A stretch of 64,000 bases of DNA from Ampullaceana balthica (Eukaryota; Mollusca; Gastropoda; Lymnaeidae). The stretch's first letter is position 1. The number at the start of each line of letters is the position of its first letter. Below, in pieces: positions 1-13,900 of the stretch. Below the pieces are notes generated by a model that did not search any database, was not told the origin of the DNA, and worked only from the letters and a program-made list of their open reading frames with translations. The stretch spans positions 642,811 through 706,810 of the forward strand of contig CALYLW010000169.1 of assembly GCA_944989445.1 (NCBI GenBank). Direction: 5' to 3'. The translations under genes were made by a program, and so were the position numbers.

Positions 1-1710
1 ACATGCTATAATCCCCTTTAACAAGGTAATTGATGTACTAACATGCTATAATCCCCTTTAACTAGGTAATTGTTGTACTAACATGCTATAATCCCCTTTA
101 ACAAGGTAATTGTTGTACTAACATGCTATAATCCCCTTTAACTAGGTAATTGTTGTACTAACATGCTATAATCCCCTTTAACTAGGTAATTGTTGTACTA
201 ACATGCTATAATCCCCTTTAACAAGGTAATTGTTGTACTAACATGCTATAATCCCCTTTAACTAGGTAATTGTTGTACTAACATGCTATAATCCCCTTTA
301 ACTAGGTAATTGTTGTACTAACATGCTATAATCCCCTTTAACTAGGTAATTGTTGTACTAACATGCTATAATCCCCTTTAACAAGGTAATTGTTGTACTA
401 ACATGCTATAATCCCCTTTAACTAGGTAATTGTTGTACTAACAGGCTATAATCCCCTTTAACTAGGTAATTGTTGTACTAACATGCTATAATCCCCTTTA
501 ACTAGGTAATTGTTGTACTAACATGCTATAATCCCCTTTAACTAGGTAATTGTTGTACTTCCATGCTATAATCCCCTTTAACAAGGTAATTGTTGTACTA
601 ACATGCTATAATTCCCTTTAACTAGGTAATTGTTGTACTAACAGGCTATAATCCCCTTTAACTAGGTAATTGTTGTACTAACATGCTATAATCCCCTTTA
701 ACTAGGTAATTGTTGTACTAACATGCTATAATCCCCTTTAACTAGGTAATTGTTGTACTAACATGCTATAATCCCCTTTAACTAGGTAATTGTTGTACTA
801 ACATGCTATAATCCCCTTTAACAAGGTAATTGTTGTACTAACATGCTATAATCCCCTTTAACTAGGTCATTGTTGTACTAACAGGCTATAATCCCCTTTA
901 ACTAGGTAATTGTTGTACTAACATGCTATAATCCCCTTTAACTAGGTAATTGTTGTACTAACATGCTATAATCCCCTTTAACAAGGTAATTGTTGTACTT
1001 ACATGCTATAACTATAATCCCCTTTAACAAGGTAATTGTTGTACTAACATGCTATAATCCCCCCTTAACTAGGTAATTGTTGTACTAACAGGCTATAATC
1101 CCCTTTAACTAGGTAATTGTTGTACTAACATGCTATAATCCCCTTTAACTAGGTAATTGTTGTACTAACATGCTATAATCCCCTTTAACTAGGTAATTGT
1201 TGTACTAACATGCTATAATCCCCTTTAACTAGGTAATTGTTGTACTAACATGCTATAATCCCCTTTAACTAGGTAATTGTTGTACTAACATGCTATAATC
1301 CCCTTTAACTAGGTAATTGTTGTAATAACATGCTATAATCCCCTTTAACTAGGTAATTGTTGTACTAACATGCTATAATCCCCTTTAACTAGGTAATTGT
1401 TGTACTAACATGCTATAATCCCCTTTAACTAGGTAATTGTTGTACTAACATGCTATAATCCCCTTTAACTAGGTAATTGTTGTACTAACATGCTATAATC
1501 CCCTTTAACTAGGTAATTGGTGTACTAACATGCTATAATCCCCTTTAACTAGGTAATTGTTGTACTAACATGCTATAATCCCCTTTAACTTGGTAATTGT
1601 TGTACTAACATGCTATAATCCCCTTTAACTAGGTAATTGTTGTACTAACATGCTATAATCCCCTTTAACTAGGTAATTGTTGTACTAACATGCTATAATC
1701 CCCTTTAACT
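1..1710. repeat. 40-bp minisatellite, about 42 copies, in CROCC intron 22
   Basis: Unit begins ACATGCTATAATCCCCTTTA. Copies differ mainly at ACTAGG versus ACAAGG and at ACATG versus ACAGG; one copy near 1009 has an insertion of about 10 bp. The array begins before the window and ends about 30 bp from the exon 22 donor. Confidence 0.98.
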
Positions 1711-1741
1711 ATAAAATTCTTGTATCACAAAATCTACTCAC

Positions 1742-1938
1742 GTTGCCTCCTCAAACTGTTCCCTGAACGTCTTCAACTCTCCCTGAATGGTGCTGATCAC
1801 ATTCCTGTCTTGATCATGTTGGATTTGGGCCTCACGTTTCAGACGTTCGTACTCTACGTTCAGGTGAGTGAGCTCCCCTGTCAGCACCATGTTCTTCTCC
1901 TGCACAATTCCCTTCTCTTGTTCTAGCAGGGCTATCAC
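1742..1938 (-). CDS. CROCC: CROCC exon 22 (last exon inside the window)
   Basis: Residues 1053-1117 plus 2 nt, acceptor TTGCAG, donor [22 protein letters not shown] and [20 protein letters not shown] match vertebrate LEMERQKRDAQSRQEQDRST. The next exon lies beyond base 1, behind a large tandem array. Confidence 0.92.
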
Positions 1939-4900
1939 CTGCAAGTGGATAAGAACACCTTCGATGCCAACACACAAGTATACAAAATCTGGTCCAGTGC
2001 TTCAAAGCAAACAAGCGCAGGATCAAAACAATTGTAATTGTAACAACAACAAAAGCCATGCTTGCCTTAATACTCAATACCAGGCTGTTTTGAGTATACA
2101 AGCTGTAATAACAGGTTTTGCACCCTGCAGTCCACCCCAAAGTCATAATTTCTCTTGACACATCAATGTGCAATATGTCTGTCATATGACAGTACTGAGT
2201 GATTGTGAAAGGAGTTCAAACGTTGGTAACCAAACATTATGGATAACTCAATATAAGAAAAGATCTTGACAGTAGATGCTGCCTTACATATGCTATACGT
2301 GTGCCATCACTGTGTGCGTAGCCTAGCAACACTCCAACCCCCCCCCCTTTTCCCCCACAATCCCTGACAAAGGTGTGCGCGGTCTACTGTTAGATTAGGA
2401 AGTTTTATTTCCAACACTACAATGAGTGACAGTAAGACTTGTGAGAGTAAGACTTGAGAGAGTGAGACTTGTGAGAGTAAGACTTGTGAGAGTAAGACTT
2501 GTGAGAGTAAGACTTGAGAGAGTAAGACTTGTGACAGTAAGACTTGTGAGAGTAAGATTTGTGAGAGTAAGACTTGAGAGAGTAAGACCTGTGAAGAAAG
2601 TTGACAAAACTGGATATACCCTTAACTTTCTTATTAGCGCCTCATTTTGATAATTTTTATCAGAACTTTTTCATCTTTCAATGTTTTACTATTGATTTCT
2701 TATTTGTAACACCCCTGCAAGCATAGGGCGCTGTTTTGACTACTTTACACTCCGTTTTCCAAAGGTCTTTATAACCTGTCATGAGAATTTGTCCCCTCAT
2801 GAAATAAACATCAACAATTATCTGTTCTGGTGTCACCCACCTGTTGCTTGTCGTTCTCCGCCATGAGGAGGGAGTCGTCCCTGTCCCTCTGCAGCATGGC
2901 CAACTCCTGGAGCAGTTCCTCCTTCTGTCGTTCGGCAGACGTGCTCAACTCTTCCTTCTCCATGTTGTGTTGGTGGACCAGACGCTCACGCTCATTATCA
3001 AACTCAGCCCGTTGGGTGTCCTGTCAGATGGCATTTCATAACATCATGTGGCACGTATGAGGATAAATATGTTGTGTTAAATGACATTTAACTTTAAAAC
3101 AAACATTGCACAAGGAATCGGTGATACACACTGAGCAATGTAATGAGTCACATAATTACAGAATGCCTTGGTAGATTTAAACATACATGGGAAAAAACCA
3201 TACAGAATCACATTTATTACTGTTGGTACTTTGTTTTATTTGCATATTTTCTGTATTTGTTTTCAAATATTTTGGTTTTATTTGCAAGTTTGATGGCTAG
3301 ATTTAAAGAGAAACTTTGTTGCTAGATATTTTAAAAATTAATTTCATGTGTATGAAAATCTAAATATTGTGATTTAAGTTGTACACTAGATTCTTTTAAA
3401 GGAAAAGTTGGATTGCAATAACATTTTATTTAATCAAATGTATATTACCAATCAAGTTATATATACAAATATTTATTATAAAAGCTAAAATATTGTTTAA
3501 TATTTTAATCAGTTTGATTAAATACTTTAAAGAAACTTAGTTTAAAACAATAACCAAAAGCAAGAATAGAATTCTGAATTTGTATGACAGGTACAACCAA
3601 CAGATTGACCCCCCCCCCAGGACAGGATGACCCAAGTGTCCCCCATTGACCAACTGACCCTCTCCTGATACAGTCTCTCTACATCCTCCTCATGGGCCTG
3701 TTTGACTCCCCCCCCACCCCCCAGGACAGGATGACCCAAGTGTACCCCATCGACCAACTGACCCTCTCCTGAGACAGTCTCTCTACATCCTCCTCATGGG
3801 CCTGTTTGACTCCCCCCCCCACCCCCCAGGACAGGATGACCCAAGTGTACCCCATCGACCAACTGACCCTCTCCTGAGACAGTCTCTCTACATCCTCCTC
3901 ATGGGCCTGTTTGACTCCCCCCCCCACCCCCCCAGGAAAGGATGACCCAAGTGTACCCCATCGACCAACTGACCCTCTCCTGAGACAGTCTCTCTACATC
4001 CTCCTCATGGGCCTGTTTGACTCCCCCCCCACCCCCCAGGACAGGATGACCCAAGTGTCCCCCATCGACCAACTGACCCTCTCCTGAGACAGTCTCTCTA
4101 CATCCTCCTCATGGGCCTGTTTCTCCTGGGTCAGCGCCAGTTGGGAGTCTCTCTCCAGCTGTTGGATTCTCTGGTTCAGACTGTTCTTGGCGTTCTCTGA
4201 CCTCTCGTAGTCGGACAGCTTCTCCTTCTCCAGACGAAGAACTTCGGCTGAAAGAGACCAGGGTCAATCAGTACTGTCAAATACATTTACCAATGAGCAC
4301 AGCGTACATTGGATTTTAAATTAAAAGTCAGTCTTTAATCAAATAATTTTTTTATCCTGAAATTCAATAAACGAGTCAGAGAGACCTTGATATTGTCAGT
4401 CTGTTCAAAATTATTTGCAGATTTTATATGTTATTGTTTAGCAAATTCTTTAATTTTTTGAAAGTGAAATGAATGAAGAGCTTTGAGTCTTGACACTAAG
4501 CAACTTGCTGAGAACTTCCCTCAGTTATATCAAGTTACTGAATCAAGAGTATATCTAAAGTAGGTTCTTAGTGAGTGAATGAAAAAATATTTTAACAAGT
4601 AGAGAAAAAGAATGTTTGGTCCTGAAATATAATTATCAATAATGATGATAAAAATAATAATAATTTGAGAACTTATGTAGCACAATATCCCAGCTAGCAG
4701 CTCACAGCTTGACATACAAATAGTAACACTTATAAATGCATTCAGTTTAAAACATTCATATCCTAAATCAGAGGTCGGGATGCCATGGCTCGCGAGCCAG
4801 ATGTGGCTCTATTGATGGCTGCATCTGGCTCTCATACAAATTTTCGATTTTAAAATTTTTTTAAAATTCAGAGTCGTTTGATCTACATATTAATTGCATA

Positions 4901-7900
4901 TAAACAAACAGCATAACAATAATATTAAAAAGAATTATGACACATAATTATTGAACTGTTCTTTTAGTGTTGAAATTACGCAAAATGCACACATTTACTT
5001 GAAATTTTTGGTTTTAAACATAATGTCTGGCTCTCACAGAATTACTTTTTAAAATATGTGGTGTTTATGGCTCTCACAGACAAAAAGTTTCCCGACCCCT
5101 GTCATAAATAAACAAAACATATAACATGGTGCACATAAGGCACGTTAATCAGAGTAACGATGGGTGCACACAGAAGCAAACCTCTGTACCAACTCACATT
5201 GGAGGTTTTCTTTCTTGACAATCAGCTCTTGGTTCTCTCCCTCCAGCTGTGACCTCCTGACCTCCAGGTCCCTGACCTGTTGCTGGGCCTCGTAGAGGGC
5301 ACTCTCCAAGGTGTCCTTGTCTGCGGCGTATGCTGAGATGATCTCACTCTGCTGACGATTCTCTCTCTCACATGCAGTTACCTGTAACAGGTGTATGACA
5401 TGTTACACTATCCGTAATGATTCTATTAAAATATATCGCTGCTAAAGCAAAATGTGAAACAAAATAGTCAAATCTGTACCATATATTCCGGTGTATAAGA
5501 CAACTTTTTAACCCCTAATAATCTTTTAAAAGGTCAGGGGTCGTCTTATACGCCGGGTAATGTCTTGTACGCAGTATATACGGTTAACGTCAAAGGCTCG
5601 CAAGATGTCATTAGTTCTTATGATATCAGTTGACAAACAGGATTTTGAAGGCATTTGAATTAAAACTACCACACTGAAAGCAAATCCTGATGTTTTAAAA
5701 ATTTTAATTCGGTGTGTGTTGGAAGAGGGGTGGTCTTGTACGGTGAAAATAGCTTAAGACCTACATTTTAGCAGGAAAAGTAGTGGGGTCATCTTATACA
5801 CAGGAATTTACGGTATATAAATTGAAAAATGAATCTTCTGTTACCTGCACGACCAGCTCTGCCTTGTCCTGTGTCAACAATTCCTTGTCCTTAACGAGAC
5901 GTTCCACTACATTCTGCACTCTCTCTACCTCACGTCTGGTGTTGAGCAGTTCCTCAGCCAAAGCATGTTTCTGTCTGGACAGCTGGAGAAGGTAAAAGAC
6001 ATAAAAGGTTTTGTCTCATACTATTATAAGTTATGATAATTTTCAGACAAAAATTTTGAAATTAAATCTAAGCTATGAATGTTAAATGTATTTTTGGGGT
6101 AATACATGAAAAGAGGGGAAAAAATGGTTATAAAATAACTACCACAATTAAGTTGTAAAAATATAACTTCTTTTATTAACTGATTTTCAGGAATTATTCT
6201 TTGAAAAGTGGAAATAATAAAGTTGTGAATTAATAACTTTCACCACAAAACAATAAATAATTTTCAATAAACTGTAACATTAATTAATTTTTTTTAAATA
6301 TGTTTTTAAATAGAAAAGCTCAACTTTAACATTATTCACCAGCAGCAAATTTGTTTCTGCAAGAAAGATAAAACTACTTTTATGTAACTTCCTTAAATAT
6401 CTAAATCTCTGTCAATAAAATCTCTACCACGATGAAACTTTGCCACAGTTTGTATCCAATTGTTTATTCACATTAGCATAAATACTCCCCACACAATTTG
6501 TCCATGCCTAGCTGCTGCCTCCTCACCTAACAACAAGACAAGAATATCACACATCTGAACAGCCCAATAGAACTCTCTAATTTATATATAACAATTTTTT
6601 TTCAAATGGGGACGGAGATGAAGAATAACACAGCAAAACCAACAAGTGTCTTCAGGGCCCTATTGATTTTACAGTCAAAACACAGAACTTCCTGTGACAT
6701 GGGCCCTGAGGGGGGATAACTCAGTGACACCAAACTACAGCCTCCTGTCACCTATTGATTTCTCTTATTGATTGTTTCCCTTTATCTCTCATCCTGAGAG
6801 CTCAGTCCAAATACAAATATTTATCATGTCTCCACATCTCTGTCCAACAGTGGCCAGGAAGTGGAAAAAAAACTTGGGACATAACTTTGCTTTTTCTTGC
6901 CAGGCAGTATACACAATTTTGAGTTATTACACCAAATATTTAAATTTCACTAGACCTTAAAGCTCAATAGAATGATTTGATCCCCACAGTCCAGAAAACT
7001 TGCATAGCTCATTCATGAGAATATGCACAATACTTTCAATAGCTTTTCTTTTTAAATAGAGCCAGTCGTAGGGAGTAGCTACACTGGTAAGTGACTAAGA
7101 GACTGCTACCACTTACACCTCATGAAACTGTTCAAGACTTGACTTTAGAAACAACAAAAAAGATGTGCCTACCATGTTGAGCTGGGCAATGATCTCCTGC
7201 TTGTCCTTGGTCAGCTGGACAATCTCACTTTCAAGTTCTTGTCTGCTCAGCTCAGCCACCTCAAGGGTGTGGTTCAATCCTAAACACAGGGACAAAACAC
7301 TTTACAGTCAGTCGGCAGGGACAAAACACTTGACAGTCAGTTGAATTTACAGGAACAACATGAACTCTAAAATTGAAGTAAAGTCTATGTCTGCCTACTG
7401 AGACACCAACAAGTTATCAAATTGACGTTTAAATACCATAAATTTCTTAACAAATTGAGGAGTTTTATCTGGCTTTATATTCTAATGAGTAACATTTTTA
7501 CGATTCAAGTAAAAAAAAAGGGGGGGGGGATTAAATTTTAAAAAATTCTTTACAGGTTTACACAAGCATCTAAACTTCAAACAACTGTTACGGAGATGCC
7601 ATTACGCATATGTAAAAGTTCTGACCGTGCTTCTCTGTATCTAGTTCCATCTTCTCTTGTTCCACTCTGACCAGCTCTTCCCTGATCCCCGACTTCTCTT
7701 GCTCAAGGGCTGACTTCTCTCCACACAGTGAAGCTTTCTCAGCCTCAAGCTGATTATTGGGCACAAATTATGGTATTTAAACAAATATTCAAGCTACAAA
7801 CAAACAAAAAATACAAATGTCCTTAACAATTTTTTAAGTTATATTATTAACTTACCAACCCCCCCCCCACTAATGTCATATATAAAATGTTAAATTGCCC

Positions 7901-10900
7901 CCCCCCCACACACAAATGTCGTAACCAAACTGTTTATGTATATTACCAAGTCCTTCAAGACTGCAATTAAGACACATCTTTTCAAAATTTATTTTCAAAA
8001 TTAATGAAACAACATTTCTTGTAAATGATTAACGTAGCTTATGTATAATGTACTGTAATTTTTGTGTTTGTTATGATATGAAAGTTAATTTAATACTTAT
8101 AGGTATGTTATTTCTTTCATGTAAAGCGCTGTGAGCCCAGTTCCTTACTGGGATACAGCGCTATATAAATAATCAATTTATTATTATTATTATTATATTA
8201 AACTGTCGAGCAATGAGAAAATGATAACATGCACACAAAAAAATAGTTTTACAGACTATCAATGATCTTAAATGCTGGCAAAGTAATTTTTTTTTAAAGC
8301 AGGCTTATCTATCAGGGTGCACAGTTATCTATCAGGGTGCACAGTTATCTATCAGGGTGCACAGCTACAAGATGAAAATAAGAATGAACAGATTGCAATG
8401 TCCTAATCATGAAGTCCCCATGAAACACGAATTTAGTGCAGCTAAAGGGAAACAATATGATAAGGAAAACTTGATAAAATGGTTAGAGTGTCTCATTATC
8501 ATTTGGGCTTGTTCTTTTAAATGTCTGACTTTTGAATGTCTGACTTTTGAATGTCTGACTTTTGAATGTCTGACTTTTGTAACATGCAGATGGCAGTTAA
8601 TAAGCAACACATCTTACCTGTAGGATAATTCTGTTGAGTTCAATCTTATCTTGACCCAGTCCCTCATTGAGTGCCTGCAACTTGAGCAGGGCGTCCCTCA
8701 GTGTGGCCTCATCCGTCTTCAGCTTGTTGATCTCCACCTCAAGCTCCGCCTTCTGGACCTCAGACCTGGACAGGGCGTCCCCTGAAACAATGGTCAACAT
8801 TGGACATTCAATGCTGAAAGTAGCCCACAAGAATGATGTCGAGTTTGGACAGATTGATCTACAGATAAGGCATCGCTAGGGTAAGAGCTGCCAGACCGGG
8901 CAATTCTGTGCCCCTCATTTAGACTAAACTAAACTATGCAGGTGGACAAAAATCTGTTCATCCATCACTGGATATAATTCATCATATTCAATCATCATTG
9001 TGAATGTATTATTTAAAAAAAAGGATTTAGGATTCCAGTTTGTGGTTGGCATAATCTATCATGAATAACATTGCCATGTTAGGAGTTAAATGCACTTGGT
9101 CAGATCAGTGACTTCTGTAAGATTCTAATAGTTGTTATTCCCTTATCATACTATGATGACGATCAGACATTTGGACAATATGTTGATAGCCCAACCCCAT
9201 CTCTGTGAATCAACCCACGACTGGCTCACCCTGTTCTTTGTTCTGACCACAGCCCAACCCCATCTCTGTGAATCAACCCACGACTGGCTCACCGAGTTCC
9301 TTGTTCTGACCACAGCCCAACCCCATCTCTGTGAATCAACCCACGACTGGCTCACCAAGTTCCTTGTTCTGACCACAGCCCAACCCCATCTCTGTGAATC
9401 AACCCACGACTGGCTCACCGAGTTCCTTGTTCTGACCACAGCCCAACCCCATCTCTGTGAATCAAACCACGACTGGCTCACCCAGTTCCTTGTTCTGACC
9501 ACAGCCCGACCCCATCTCTGTGAATCAAACCACGACTGGCTCACCGAGTTCCTTGTTCTGACCATCCAGCACCTCCTTGTCCAGCAGCGCCCTGTTCAGT
9601 GCCTCCTTGGTGGCCACCAGTTCCTCCCTGACAGATGAGATCTTCTGCTCCAGTTGCTCTATGACTCTTTGGCTGAAAACAAGGGAAGTCATTTAAGCAC
9701 AAAATTTGAGGCCGTACTGTATTACAGCATGAGATCAAAATCATAGCATAGTTTGTGTGGCATACATTTAAATTATGTTAACTGAGACTAAGCGAAGAAT
9801 TTTCTCATATCTAATATTTGGTAACTCGGCCTGGTAGGGTTAAAGCTCAATCACATTGGATCACAGGGGAATTTAAGATAAACATGTGATTGATAGCTTT
9901 AAGAAATTTCCCTTGGTTGTAATCAGTATCTGCCAGTGTTTCCTCTAATCTGTGGGGAAAATGTGTTGGCACAAATCTTGTAAAGCCAGTGCACACATGA
10001 GATGAAAGTAATGCATTTTTTCTATTATTTATTCACTAACTCTTAATAAAGCTTACACATAGAGATAAATAATGGTGAAACTGAATTTTTTTTAAACAAG
10101 CGTGTTTTTGTGCTTTGTCCATTTTGGTTTTTTTAAACTTTCATTATTATAATTTTTTTTAACATCAAACTAAAATAAATCCAATGCTGCCCAAATAATA
10201 TCAAGTCACAACTTACTCAAACAACATTAGCTTTAAGCCAAGTTTATATATATATTTATTGGCTTTATTCCCCATCGTAAAAAAATGTTTACAATCCCTA
10301 GAGTGTTGCACACAAGGAAATTTCTGCCTCCGAAAAATTAAAGGAACTTTGAACAAAATATTTGTATTCTATTAAAAGTTATAATAAATTGAAGCTTTTA
10401 TTTTCTAACACATGCAACGACAAAAAACCCTGACAAGTTTTCCCATTGGAACTCACCATCTTTCATTCTCTTTGACTTGACGATCCTTGTCCTTCAATAT
10501 GTCCTCCTTCTCATCCTCCAGGTTATCCCTGGTCCTCTGGAGGTCACCGTTGGCTGACTTGAGTCTCTCACTCTCTTTCTGGAGCTCTTCAATCTGACTG
10601 TTGAGTTCCTGGCGCACGCGCTCCAGCTGTGACTTCTCCGAGCCAGTTTGGTTCAGAGCGTTTTTAATACGGTCTCGGTCCCGGGATGAGTCATCCTTCT
10701 CCCGACGACTGAAACCAAGAAATAAAAACATGGATCTAATGGTCAGTCAAGACAGGGATGTATTAATTTGGAAGATAAAATGTTTGTGCTTGGTTCATAG
10801 CAGAAGGGTAGTTAAAATATGAATTATATTTAGTTAGGGAAGATTAAAAATGTGTTTTTTTGCTGAATTGATATGCATAGCTGGGGGATAAGAAGACCAA

Positions 10901-13900
10901 AATATTTAATTTCAAGGCCAGAGAAAGAGTTGTTCTCAGTTGGTGTTGTAAATCTCTGTTCTCTTTCAAAGGTTATATATAACAGTAGCAGTGAGATTTC
11001 AAAGGGTATCAACTGCACAACTATATTACTGTACAACTGTATCACTAAACAACTATACAACAGCACAAGGCTGTTTTGTCCAGACTTCACATGTGGTAGT
11101 ATATTGAATGGAAGGCCAAGCTTGCACTCATACACATGGGAGTGAAGATGTCAACCAGTTTTAATACCAGTATTTGTTGTTGATATCAGCTCATGTATAA
11201 TTGGTACTTTCATTCACTCCTTAATGGCTGACTTTATTTCTGTCCATCCTGGCGACCTTCTGCATTAGAATTCTATTCCTCTTATCTCTTTGTATTGTTT
11301 TGACCCAGATCTCTGAGAACCATTCCACTAATCCAACTTTCATCATGATCTCACCAAATAAAAAATTAAATTCAAGAAAAGTCCCCCGTCAACTTACACA
11401 GTTTCTAGATCCTCCTTCAGGTTCATGATAACAATTTCGAGCCTCTTTTTCTCATTGACGACATCCTCCACCGTCTTCTTGAGGGACACGCCCTGATCAC
11501 GGCTGGAGTTCAGCTTGGCTCTCAGCTCAGACACCTTAAAATAATACCATAAGACGCCTTAAAATAACACCATGAGACACCTTAAAATAACACCATAAGA
11601 CACCTTAAAATAACACCATGAGACACCTTAAAATTACACCATGAGACACCTTAAAATAACATGAGACACCCAAAATAACACCATGAGACACCTTAAAATA
11701 ACTTCATGTTGCATCAATTCATTTTGTTGTGAGCAGAGCGTTTGAGGACTATGAGAATATATGTCGTTAAAAGAATTGGCTCTTGTGCTTAGGTCATGGT
11801 TAACAATGGTTAAACTTGGTCAACTGTTAGCACTGACCTAATCAATTCTTGGGGTCAAAGTTTATTTAACAACATAACTCACAATTCAACTTTCATATAT
11901 TTGAAGTTAAAGCAACAGCATTGACTAAGCTAAAAATATATTTCAAAATGATAAAGAGGCTTATTTTAAGAAGATTGAAGACTTTTGACTTCATGTTACT
12001 AGCAATATAAAACTTTAAAAAAAAACTTTAAACTAGTGACAAAAATATGACACGAGACATCTTGTGACCCTCTGATCTTATCTTATCTGTTTACAGACGC
12101 TCCTTCTATACAGAAGATTATTGCGTCCTACGCTTATCTATGGTTCGTGTCTAGTCCTGCATTTCTATTAGAGATTTAAATGTTGATAAAGTGTTGGTTT
12201 TCCTGGATTCTTCAGGCAACCCATTCCACGCCCGAATTCCGGACGGGAAGAAGGAAAACTTGTATGTGTTTGTTCTTGCATACGGAATAAGAAAGGTGTT
12301 TTTATCCTTATGTCTATCTGAGGGTTGTATTAAGTTATCTTTGTGTTGTATTTCTAAATTAGAATTAATTGCTTTATGTATGATTACTACTTTGCTCTTG
12401 GTTCTTCTATCCTCTAGTGTTTCAAGGTTTAATGATTTAACTAATGGTGTTATTCTTGTCAGTTTCGAATATTCTCCAGTAATGAATCTGGCAGCTCTTT
12501 TTTTAATTTGTTCTAGTTTATCAATGTTTTCTTTGGTGGATGGGTCCCATACAGAAGATGCATATTCTAGTACAGGTCTCACCATAGTGAGGTAGCATTT
12601 TAGTTTTATATCTCTATTACATTTGTTAAAGTTCCTTTTTATAAAGCCTAAGGTTTTGTTTGATCTTTTAATAACCCTCTAGTGCCAAGTTATAGTTGTG
12701 ATAAAATACTGTGTATTTCTTCTTCTTCTGAGACTCGCTGGGGTCTACATATTTAATGTTTCAAATATCCAGTAACCTTATATTTAGAGCTTCTGGACTA
12801 CCATCATAATTTGTTGCCCTTTCTTTTTCTACAGTAAAAAAAAATAAAGTTAAGTCCCCTTTTCAGACCATGCTGGCCTATGGGGCAAGTGATGCAACAT
12901 TCACAAGTTTCTATAGCTACGGCTACGGCAGTTTAAAATAAAATACTTTTGCTTTAGTACTCAATTTTTTTGCTAACTGAAATTATTTTATCCTTAAAGA
13001 GAGATGTAACCTCTGACCTGCAGCTGGCGTTTGTTGAGGGCAGCTTGTACTGCTGAGAAAGTTGCGTCTGCGAAAGCTGGGGACCTGAGGAGGATGAAAA
13101 GAATTGTCATTGTCAATGGGGTCACAAAGTGTGGACAAAAAACAGTTAATGTGGTATAAAGAGAAGTGTTGAAACTTCCTTATATTTCAATTAGTCTAGT
13201 CTTTTATTTCCTATTTGTTTTATAAAAAAATATTTGAACTGAAAGCTAAAGCGGAAGATGTTTGAACTGAAAGGTGAAGCTGAAAATATATTGCCTCTTA
13301 TCCAGACAAGTCTTGACACATGACCTTGGCTCTGAACTACACCAACCTACCCCCACCTCACCACTCAATAATTTTATTTCAAAAAAATCTCCATTTCTTC
13401 TAAATTCACACATTTATTCAAATTAAGAATTTTGGTGGATAAAATTATAGTAATTTCAATACCATTACAAAAAATCTGACATTTTAATTGGGGGAAAATA
13501 ATTTTGTCATGTTGTTGAAATTTCATCAGGTTTTTAATGACAGATTTTCATGTTAGCCAAGGTATCAATCACAGCCCTCAAATACAAGAAAGACGAACGA
13601 CACAAAAAAACAATCTGAACCACCTTTCTAAAAGCTATTTAAAGACACACCTGGATCTAGCTCTGGGAGAAGGAGAACGATGGGGTGACCTCAAGCGACC
13701 ATACGGAGACCTTGACCTTGTGGGGGAGATAGAAGAAGTTCGAAAGGTTGGAGACTTGGGTCTTCTGGGTAGTACACCCTCTTCTTCCTCATTGGATTGG
13801 TCGGCATCGTTGATGACAGCTTCAGCAATTTTGCGAAGGGAGTAATGGAGAGTTTCAGTCTCTTCACGGACCTGCACATCAAACATACGTTGAATTTTAC

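Noticed and set aside
7860..7915. Poly-C and poly-G tracts across the window
   Set aside because: Striking but scattered on both strands with no common neighbour except in the exon 8 and exon 20 arrays.
9132..9638. 168-codon plus-strand and 139-codon minus-strand frames
   Set aside because: Produced by the 63-bp repeat; no independent coding evidence.
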